Assembly (NCBI GenBank): GCA_020632595.1
Contig: JACKFF010000038.1
Location: forward strand, 1-5,436
Origin: Nitrospiraceae bacterium
GTDB lineage: Bacteria > Nitrospirota > Nitrospiria > Nitrospirales > UBA8639
Reading direction: 5' to 3'
Length of the DNA stretch: 5,436 bases
Of this stretch, positions 1 through 5,436 are shown piece after piece (positions within the stretch are counted from its first letter, which is position 1; every line of letters begins with the position of its first letter). Position numbers and translations under genes: made by a program. The notes under the pieces were generated by a model. That model was not told where the DNA came from. It saw only the letters and a program-made list of their open reading frames with translations, and searched no databases.

Positions 1-2019
1 CTGGTCCCCGGATTCAAGTTAGCCCAACAGTCTTATGCCCTCCCCAAGGCCTCTACCGCCACGAAAACCCCGACGCCGGTCATGCAAACGCCTCTCTCGA
101 TTCAAGTCGTTTCTCCGCAGATCCTCAAAGATCAGCAAGCCATTCAACTGATCGACGGAGTCAAAAACGTCAGCGGCGTGCTTCAGGGCAATTCGCAAGG
201 AGGCTTTGCAGAGGAATTCATTATTCGGGGATTTAACACCAATTTTGCTAATTATGTAGACGGACTCCGATTGCCAGCCAGTCGCCTTCCGACGGCATTA
301 GCCGATCGAATCGAGGTCCTGAAAGGTGCGGCAGCCAATCTTTATGGCCGCATTGAACCGGGTGGGATGATCAATATGGTGCTGAAACGTCCACAGACGA
401 CACCCGGCTATAGCCTCCAGCAACAGTTCGGGTCCTATGAGCTGTATCGCACCACGGCAGATGCCACCGGTCCCCTCACCATGGACAAATCGCTTCAATA
501 CCGGTTCAACCTGGAATATTTGAACGCCCAATCATTCCGTGATTTCGTATCGACCGAGCGTATCTTGGTCTCCCCATCGCTGCGCTGGGAGTTGAGCGAC
601 GACACTCGAATCGATGTGGATTACTTTTATTCGGATGAAGATACCGTCAACGATTGGATCGGTGTTCCGGCCATCGGCAATCGTCCAGCCAACACGCCTA
701 TCTCACGGTTCCTTGGGGAACCCTCTCTTGATACCAGCAACACTAAACTGTCGCATTTGGGCACCACGGTGACCCACCGCTTGACCGAGGGATGGGACGT
801 CAAAGGACGGTTCGTCTGGTTAAACCGCGACGTCGTAGATCGTGTCACCTCGGGCAACGCCCTGAATGAGACGACGGGTGTTCTCTCTCGAGACTTTTTC
901 GGCAGCCAGGCCAATAGTAATACCTACTATGGAACCATTGATCTCACCGGTCGGTTTTCCTCTTGGAATGTGACACATCACATCTTAATTGGGTGGGATA
1001 TTTACAGCAATCATAACGAGGTGACCGCACTCAGCACGGCTTCCAGTCCCATCAATATCTTTAACCCCAGCTACGGCACGTCCGGGATCAATCTCTCGAC
1101 GGCTCAGAATAATTTTTTCCTGAACCAAAGCCTCGATTGGACCGGCGTGTATTTTCAGGATCACATCACACTTTGGGATCATCTGCATATCCTCGGAGGC
1201 GGTCGTTACGACTGGGCCACCTTCGGATTGGGTCTGGCATTCGGAACAGACCAGTCCCTGGCGGATGCCCGAGCCGCACACAGCGACGTCGAGAATAAAC
1301 GGTTTAGTCCGCGTGTCGGCGTGCTGTACCAACCATGGGAATGGCTATCAGTCTTCGGTAATTATACGGAATCCCTCGGAGCAGCCAATAACGGCTTTTC
1401 GGCAAGCGGGAAACAATTTGATCCACAGGTCGGGAAACAATATGAAGCCGGCATCAAGGCGGAACTCTTTGACCGACGATTGACGTCATCCGTGGCCTTT
1501 TTTCATCTGACGAAAGACAACCTTTTGGTTCCCATCGCAGGTTCACCCTTTTCGAGGGCGATCGGCGAGGCACGCAGTCGCGGGGTCGAGGTCGACATGG
1601 CAGGACAGATTACAGACGCCCTCAGCCTCATCGCCACATATGCCTACACCGATGCAGAAATTACCAAAGGCGAGAATAAGGGCAACCGCCTGTTCAATGC
1701 CGCCAAACATATGGGGAGCGTTTGGACAAAATACGATATTCAGCACGGCCCTCTGACGGGGCTGGCCGTCGGAGCCGGCATCTACCTGTACTCGAAACGG
1801 CAAGGCGATGCCGCCAATACCTTTGCATTACCGGGTTATGGCCGGGTCGACACGATGGTCCAGTATCAATTTCCATTGTTGGAGACCCAAATGGCCTTAC
1901 AGTTCAATATCATGAACCTGTTGGATAAGGAATACTATGAATCAACGATCAACGATCGATTCACGATCACTCCCGGTGCTCCACGGACGTTTATCGGCTC
2001 ACTACGGATTGTGTATTAA
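1..2019 (+). CDS. TonB-dependent siderophore receptor, 5' end missing
   Basis: This is an outer-membrane receptor that would take up a ferric siderophore using energy from TonB-ExbB-ExbD. The frame is open from base 1. Residues coded before the ATG at 82 (a STATKTPTPVMQTP-like stretch) match the usual lead-in to the plug domain, so that ATG is internal and the true start, signal peptide and TonB box lie upstream. Visible are 672 codons. The plug comes first, with IIRGF at 220-234, EVLKG from 313 and YGRIEPGG...LKRP at 343-393; the usual proline in KGPA is alanine here. A long beta-barrel follows, with alternating polar and aromatic strands. Near the end is NIMNLLDKEYY, then a TPGAPRTFIGSLRIVY tail closing on an aromatic residue, typical of this family (FhuA/FpvA type). 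Family assignment is firm; the siderophore cannot be told. The downstream PepSY gene supports a role in iron uptake. Confidence 0.95.
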   Translation: MVPGFKLAQQSYALPKASTATKTPTPVMQTPLSIQVVSPQILKDQQAIQLIDGVKNVSGVLQGNSQGGFAEEFIIRGFNTNFANYVDGLRLPASRLPTALADRIEVLKGAAANLYGRIEPGGMINMVLKRPQTTPGYSLQQQFGSYELYRTTADATGPLTMDKSLQYRFNLEYLNAQSFRDFVSTERILVSPSLRWELSDDTRIDVDYFYSDEDTVNDWIGVPAIGNRPANTPISRFLGEPSLDTSNTKLSHLGTTVTHRLTEGWDVKGRFVWLNRDVVDRVTSGNALNETTGVLSRDFFGSQANSNTYYGTIDLTGRFSSWNVTHHILIGWDIYSNHNEVTALSTASSPINIFNPSYGTSGINLSTAQNNFFLNQSLDWTGVYFQDHITLWDHLHILGGGRYDWATFGLGLAFGTDQSLADARAAHSDVENKRFSPRVGVLYQPWEWLSVFGNYTESLGAANNGFSASGKQFDPQVGKQYEAGIKAELFDRRLTSSVAFFHLTKDNLLVPIAGSPFSRAIGEARSRGVEVDMAGQITDALSLIATYAYTDAEITKGENKGNRLFNAAKHMGSVWTKYDIQHGPLTGLAVGAGIYLYSKRQGDAANTFALPGYGRVDTMVQYQFPLLETQMALQFNIMNLLDKEYYESTINDRFTITPGAPRTFIGSLRIVY

Positions 2020-2036
2020 GTGAGCTCTCACGACCT

Positions 2037-3215
2037 GTGAGGAGTATCTTTCGTAGATATCAAGGTGACTGGAGCACTCCCCAAAAACGGCGAGTGCTCT
2101 GGTTCACCATCCATTTCTGGCTCGGCTGGGTTCCCGGAGTGGTCTTTTCGCTCATCGGATTGACGGGAAGCCTGTTGGTATTCTGGCCGGAATTGGATGT
2201 CTGGATGAATCCGGAACTGAGGACGGTCGACTCACAGATGGCCGGAGAAAACGATGTCCGTTCACTTGATGACATCGTGGCTGCAGCCGAATCGGTCATT
2301 CCACCGGACGGAACGCCATACGCATTAGTCTTTCCTCGCTTCCCGGACACCACGTTTGCTGTCACATACGGTCGCCCTGCGCCTAACCCAGAACAACAGG
2401 AGTGGCACGAAATTTTCGTCAACCCCTATACGGCGCATGTTCAAGGGCAACGGCTCATGTTGGATCTGGAACGGCCGTGGCGCGGAAGCTTCTGGAAATT
2501 CATTTTCTGCTTGCACTACACCCTCGCCTTTGGGGAAAAAGGAGCCACATTCGTGGGCCTCTTGGCTCTTGTGTTACCCGTGCTGCTAGGAACGGGACTC
2601 ATTCTGTGGTGGCCGACCCGAGGATCAGTCAATTATGCCTTCGCCATCACTCAAAAGGTCAGCCGGCATCGGCGGGTGTATGACCTCCACAGAACCTTAG
2701 GCTTGTACTCGTCCGGCCTACTGCTGATCTCAGTGGTCACCGGTCTTTACCTGGTATTTCCCGATCAAGCCAAGAAGCTGATCGGTGTCGTATCTCCAAC
2801 CACCCCGATTTCGGAAGACCTTGCATCCATACAGGTGGCTGGCAAACGCCCCATCGGGTTCAGTGCAGCCGCGGCCATCGCGGAACGACATTTCCCTGAT
2901 GGCCGGTATCAATGGATCTTCTTTCCACAAGGGGCCGACGGATTGTATCGAATCGTCAAAAAAGCTCCGAGCGAACGTACGGACATCCTACCCGCACGGA
3001 CTCTGTGGATTGATCAGTATAGCGGCCGAATCATTCATGACTATCATCCCCAACACTATACGGCAGGGGATACCCTTGAACGATGGCTCTTTCCACTTCA
3101 TTCCGGTGAAGCCTTTGGCATAGGTAGCCGAATCCTGATTGTGATTCTTGGCCTCATACCTGGCGCACTGTTCATCACTGGCATCCTCCGATGGGCAAAA
3201 AAACGCCGCCGCTGA
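2037..3215 (+). CDS. PepSY-associated transmembrane protein, likely siderophore-iron reductase type
   Basis: A 392-residue inner-membrane protein of the PepSY_TM family. Likely membrane regions are about residues 31-50 (GVVFSLIGLTGSLLVFW), 152-192 (possibly one long or two short passes, ending LILWW), 221-241 and 363-385, with a positively charged tail AKKRRR. Large periplasmic portions lie at about 51-150 and 242-350. Histidines fall at the expected places: H26 in IHFWLG, H160 in CLHYTLAFG, H218 in YDLHRTLG and H355 in PLHSGEAFG. In characterised relatives such as FoxB, histidines of this kind bind heme and the protein reduces ferric siderophores; that role is inferred here. The gene follows the receptor by 17 bases and is probably co-transcribed. 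The start is GTG at 2037 with no good upstream Shine-Dalgarno; GTG at 2097 (residue 21) is an alternative that would still leave the first helix whole. Confidence 0.93.
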   Translation: MRSIFRRYQGDWSTPQKRRVLWFTIHFWLGWVPGVVFSLIGLTGSLLVFWPELDVWMNPELRTVDSQMAGENDVRSLDDIVAAAESVIPPDGTPYALVFPRFPDTTFAVTYGRPAPNPEQQEWHEIFVNPYTAHVQGQRLMLDLERPWRGSFWKFIFCLHYTLAFGEKGATFVGLLALVLPVLLGTGLILWWPTRGSVNYAFAITQKVSRHRRVYDLHRTLGLYSSGLLLISVVTGLYLVFPDQAKKLIGVVSPTTPISEDLASIQVAGKRPIGFSAAAAIAERHFPDGRYQWIFFPQGADGLYRIVKKAPSERTDILPARTLWIDQYSGRIIHDYHPQHYTAGDTLERWLFPLHSGEAFGIGSRILIVILGLIPGALFITGILRWAKKRRR

Positions 3216-3540
3216 ACGCATTCAATGGCAAAAAGCAACCAAGCGTTCCACGCCTTATCCATCTTCTGTCTAAGGAATTTCTGCAGACCCAAGATATCTC
3301 GATTGAACATTTTCCTTACGTACATCAAGTAGTGACTATTGCCTTATCACCTTCGCCAATGAAGTTTCCATTTGAACAATCTTCCATCTCTGCTGCCATA
3401 CTGTTGCGTCCATCGGCACTGATCAGTAGATCGCTTCCGGGAGTTCGCTATATCTTACTCTTGTCGCTGAAAGATTATTGCACTCTTCCAGCAACAACCG
3501 GAGCGGCGTGAACACATCCTGACCCACCCCGCTCTAAACA

Positions 3541-3590
3541 GGGTGAAGGCGTTTGGACGTGCAACCTCCTTAGCCTTCACCCCAGTTTTT
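3541..3590 (+). terminator. Candidate intrinsic terminator downstream of the receptor-PepSY operon
   Basis: A perfect 10-bp inverted repeat, GGGTGAAGGC (3541-3550) and GCCTTCACCC (3573-3582), is followed after CAG by five T residues (3586-3590). The loop of 22 bases is longer than usual and the T run starts three bases after the stem, so it is not ideal. The orientation of the T run fits transcription on the + strand. It lies about 325 bases after the PepSY stop codon, which would leave a long 3' untranslated region if it is the operon's terminator. Confidence 0.5.
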
Positions 3591-3749
3591 CCTACCTACA
3601 TTCGCGCATTTCCTCACCAGCCTAAAACAAATACTCATGCGATTCTCCATTTACCATCCTTTCGATTGCTCACATGCCATTTTTCCTCCTTCTTTGGGGT
3701 ATGCAGATCTTATAACGATGCACCGTGATCATTGATGAGGAGGATCAGG

Positions 3750-3869
3750 TTGCCCTCCTTTCGTTCAGACAACTTTCTCCTATTCATTTTCTGTCCTTGT
3801 TGTAAGGTCGTAGGATTAAATAATGAGGGACCGACAATGCGGACGTTCATGCGAAGGGCACGAGCCTGA
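3750..3869 (+). CDS. Candidate small ORF, 39 codons, no known family
   Basis: A TTG at 3750 lies 6 bases after a strong GAGGAGG Shine-Dalgarno (3737-3743) and opens 39 codons to TGA at 3867. The same frame also has ATG at 3735, but that start would place the ribosome site inside the gene. The peptide has a short hydrophobic stretch followed by two prolines or cysteines in an FCPCCK motif and a basic C-terminus (MRRARA). I recognise no family. The ribosome site can pair with CCTCCT at 3754-3759. The case rests on the ribosome site alone; it may be a chance ORF in a pyrimidine-rich stretch. Confidence 0.2.
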   Translation: MPSFRSDNFLLFIFCPCCKVVGLNNEGPTMRTFMRRARA

Positions 3870-4215
3870 GATCAGAACATCACATGCACTAAACGGATAG
3901 CTCTATAAAGAATTCAGGGAAATGCATAAGAAGGTATGGCACTCAACACTCATTTTACTCAGTGGGAGTCCAGACCTTTTTCAGACGAATACATTCTTGC
4001 TGGTTTCGTTACCCATACATGATGGGGGTGAGACGGAGCTCCAAGGAAATGAATCGAGGATCACCATACTGATGTGACCAAGAAGCCCACAAGCCTTGCT
4101 GTTGTGATGGGGTACCAGGCGTCTGCGTATTCCTTCAATGAGGCCGAGCACCAACCTGGAAAGATCAAAAATTCTGGATCCCCTCAATTAGGAAGAAAAA
4201 TTGATACGCGAACAG

Positions 4216-4236
4216 AAATCTTTCATCTGAAGATTT
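4216..4236. repeat. Short AT-rich inverted repeat
   Basis: AAATCTT (4216-4222) and AAGATTT (4230-4236) form a perfect 7-bp inverted repeat around a 7-base centre. No T run follows, so it is not a terminator. It lies about 105 bases upstream of the small membrane protein gene, and an 8-base palindrome ATGCGCAT follows at 4241-4248. It could be an operator or a minor hairpin; chance is also quite possible. Confidence 0.3.
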
Positions 4237-4281
4237 ACCAATGCGCATGAGGGAAGTGTAGCAAAGATATGCAGTGGTCAG

Positions 4282-4311
4282 TAGACACATTTCGTTCCGG
4301 ATCCCTAGATT
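4282..4311 (+). promoter_or_regulatory. Possible sigma-70-type promoter for the small membrane protein gene
   Basis: TAGACA (4282-4287) and TAGATT (4306-4311) are separated by 18 bases and match the -35 and -10 consensus at 5 of 6 and 4 of 6 positions. Transcription would begin near 4318, about 20 bases before the TTG start at 4341. Such matches arise often by chance in AT-rich DNA; no transcript evidence is available. Confidence 0.25.
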
Positions 4312-4340
4312 AGATTCCTTTATTTCGAAAGTTGTGACTC

Positions 4341-4748
4341 TTGAACGACGCACTGTACTTGAGACATTTACTCCGACAGCCTGGACGGATCAGTGTGCGG
4401 CTGGCGTTGCTGGTCTGGCTGCTGATCGGCATTCGATGTGTCGCTGCCTTCGGGGCCTATACCTGCAACGCGTATTGGGAGGTGCGAACCACCCGTACCG
4501 CCTATATCCTCCATGCGGCGGGCTCCCATAGCCATTGCCAACATGGGAAATCCACTGGCGACCCATTCGTCGGATGGGCCTGTACCGTGTACCAGGATGA
4601 TCAGATGCTTCTCCTGCCGGAGATTCCGCGGTTGCCGGTGCAGGCGTCCGTTCTTGCTCTACTGGTGCTTCTGATAATTTCCTTTTCCGGCCGTGCACTC
4701 ATTGCCGCACATGGCCGCGGTCCTCCTCTCCATACACCTATCCTCTAA
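4341..4748 (+). CDS. Small His/Cys-containing membrane protein, DUF2946-like
   Basis: This 135-codon ORF has a hydrophobic segment at about residues 20-38, a hydrophilic middle, a second hydrophobic segment at about 103-118 and a short tail. The middle contains H58 and a tight cluster H63, H65, C66, H68 (SHSHCQHG), with further cysteines at 33, 42 and 81, which could bind a metal ion. The tail carries HGRGPPLH; an RGPP motif near the C-terminus recurs in small DUF2946-like and related proteins found beside metal-resistance and TonB-receptor genes. That link is from memory of the pattern, not a search. The GC content matches the real genes nearby and contrasts with the gap before it, supporting coding. 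The TTG at 4341 is the first start after an in-frame stop at 4335; there is only a weak GAAAG 10 bases upstream. A role in metal handling is inference. Confidence 0.65.
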   Translation: MNDALYLRHLLRQPGRISVRLALLVWLLIGIRCVAAFGAYTCNAYWEVRTTRTAYILHAAGSHSHCQHGKSTGDPFVGWACTVYQDDQMLLLPEIPRLPVQASVLALLVLLIISFSGRALIAAHGRGPPLHTPIL

Positions 4749-4960
4749 TTACAAGTTACCTCAAACGTCCGATTAATCATGAGCCGCAGACGGCTGTGTC
4801 CGTGGCGATTGGCATGTCGTGGAACCGATTGCTCGTGATGTGATGAGGAGAGGTCTTTCCTCCCACCGTTTCCTCGCACCACGCATGCCGATTCTCCCTC
4901 TAGTTCCCGGTCCGTCGGCATCACAAAGTCCTGTTCTCCCTTCACATGGGATGTTCAGAT

Positions 4961-4965
4961 AGGAG
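4961..4965 (+). promoter_or_regulatory. Ribosome binding site fixing the lipoprotein start
   Basis: AGGAG lies 6 bases before ATG at 4972 and 9 bases before the second ATG at 4975, so either methionine could be used. It argues against the internal ATG at 5011, which has no comparable site, although that start would give a more usual signal-peptide length. Confidence 0.75.
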
Positions 4966-4971
4966 CGTATT

Positions 4972-5436
4972 ATGATGAGATCAGCAGGAGTGTTTCGAGT
5001 TACCCCTCGAATGCATACATGTGTCCGTTTTCTTCCGAGAGTCGGAGGTATTATCGTAGGGCTCATCTGCCTAATGGAGTTGACCGCTTGTATGGGACCG
5101 GTCAAGTCACTGCCGGTGCCACAGAGTCAGACGGAAAAGCCATCTCCATCAACGAAAACGACAGGGGCATCCAAGGCCCTTGAACCGGCACCATCAGCCG
5201 GTTCCGACCTAAACGCCCCTGTTCTACCGCACCCCCTGATCGGCTCAGGGCCATCTATTGAAGATGAAAACAAGAAAGAGGGGCCGGTGGTCGAGACCAA
5301 ACCGGAACAAGGCACGGTACAAGACGAGTCCAACAAGTTGGACAAGGCGATACCCGCTACCGATGAGTCCGCCAAGAATTGGAAGAGAACTTCTCCGGGA
5401 CTATCCAAAGAACACGTGGAAACCTTACCAGAAGTC
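4972..5436 (+). CDS. Predicted lipoprotein, 3' end missing
   Basis: The frame is open from ATG 4972 to the last base, giving 155 codons with no stop, so the gene continues beyond the window. The N-terminus is a lipoprotein signal peptide: arginines at 3, 9, 13, 19 and 23, a hydrophobic core GGIIVGLICLM (25-35) and a lipobox LTAC with the modified cysteine at residue 40. Glutamate 36 just before the lipobox is unusual. Methionine at +2 does not match the inner-membrane retention signal, so sorting to the outer membrane is likely. From residue 43 to the end the chain is rich in Pro, Ser, Thr, Lys and Glu with no hydrophobic segment, and reads like a flexible linker ahead of a folded domain that is not visible. 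I cannot name the family. It starts 223 bases after the small membrane protein gene, with no clear promoter or terminator between. Confidence 0.82.
   Translation, partial: MMRSAGVFRVTPRMHTCVRFLPRVGGIIVGLICLMELTACMGPVKSLPVPQSQTEKPSPSTKTTGASKALEPAPSAGSDLNAPVLPHPLIGSGPSIEDENKKEGPVVETKPEQGTVQDESNKLDKAIPATDESAKNWKRTSPGLSKEHVETLPEV

Larger units (their letters stand above)
3216..4340. other. Gene-poor, lower-GC intergenic region of about 1.1 kb
   Basis: No convincing protein gene or structural RNA is seen on either strand. Base composition drops sharply: the 60 bases from 3301 contain 23 G or C and those from 4201 contain 24, against 36 from 1201 in the receptor and 38 from 4441 in the next gene. 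Open frames here are short, lack recognisable domains and lack good ribosome sites, apart from the small candidate at 3750. The + strand is pyrimidine-rich from about 3590 to 3810. The region could hold the end of the iron operon transcript, promoters for the next gene, a small RNA, or remains of a decayed gene too far gone to recognise. Confidence 0.7.

Noticed and set aside
82..2019. ATG at 82 as the true start of the receptor gene
   Set aside because: The frame is open upstream to base 1 and the upstream residues match the conserved lead-in to the plug domain; no ribosome site precedes the ATG and a signal peptide is missing.
3214..3248. Inverted repeat GAACGC/GCGTTC just after the PepSY stop as a terminator
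   Set aside because: Only 6 bp with a 23-base loop and no T run after it.
3418..3427. Perfect palindrome ACTGATCAGT as an operator
   Set aside because: A single 10-base palindrome with no neighbouring promoter or gene start; chance explains it.
3191..3511. 106-codon ORF on the + strand overlapping the end of the PepSY gene
   Set aside because: No ribosome site, a 25-base overlap with a firm gene in another frame, low GC and no recognisable domain.
3796..3822. TTGTTG and AATAAT as a promoter in the gap
   Set aside because: Poor match in the -35 element, 16-base spacing and no gene suitably placed downstream.
3981..4187. 68-codon ORF on the - strand in the gap, possibly a transposase remnant
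   Set aside because: The translation shows no transposase motif and no ribosome site is seen; length is consistent with chance.
4390..4698. 102-codon ORF on the - strand opposite the small membrane protein
   Set aside because: Arg/Pro-rich translation typical of the antisense of a GC-rich gene; the + strand ORF has sensible membrane segments.
4773..5105. 110-codon ORF on the - strand across the start of the lipoprotein gene
   Set aside because: It conflicts with the lipoprotein, which has a good ribosome site, signal peptide and lipobox; its own translation has no recognisable features.

Overview
The window looks like chromosomal DNA of a Gram-negative bacterium. It encodes the end of an outer-membrane TonB-dependent receptor, an inner-membrane PepSY-type protein, a small two-helix membrane protein and the start of a lipoprotein, all on the + strand. 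The style of the proteins and the moderately high GC of the coding parts would suit Nitrospirota (Nitrospira-like) or a proteobacterium. That is an impression only, because no rRNA or other marker gene is present.

Layout. Bases 1-2019 hold the 3' part of a TonB-dependent siderophore receptor gene, which enters the window already open at base 1. After 17 bases comes a 392-codon gene (2037-3215) for a PepSY-associated transmembrane protein with four likely membrane regions and conserved histidines. The two probably form one iron-uptake operon: the receptor brings a ferric siderophore into the periplasm, and the PepSY protein, by analogy with FoxB and FpvG, may help release the iron by reduction at the inner membrane. 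The operon's promoter and any Fur box lie outside the window.

Bases 3216-4340 form a gap of about 1.1 kb with visibly lower GC and no recognisable gene. Its best-supported element is a 10-bp inverted repeat followed by five T residues (3541-3590), which could end the operon's transcript. It also holds a candidate 39-codon ORF whose Shine-Dalgarno sequence is paired in a hairpin, three copies of CCTCCTT, and a small inverted repeat near 4216. None of these is certain.

GC rises again at a 135-codon ORF (4341-4748). Its product is a small membrane protein with a His/Cys cluster between two hydrophobic segments and an RGPP motif near the C-terminus, resembling the loosely defined DUF2946-like proteins often found near metal or TonB loci. 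Last, a lipoprotein gene starts at 4972 behind a good AGGAG site and runs off the right edge. Its signal peptide and lipobox are clear, but only a low-complexity linker is visible after them, so its function cannot be read.

No tRNA, rRNA, CRISPR array, insertion sequence or phage gene was seen. I did not find convincing evidence of a wholly new system. The points most worth a second look are the His/Cys-rich small protein and the structured, gene-poor gap.
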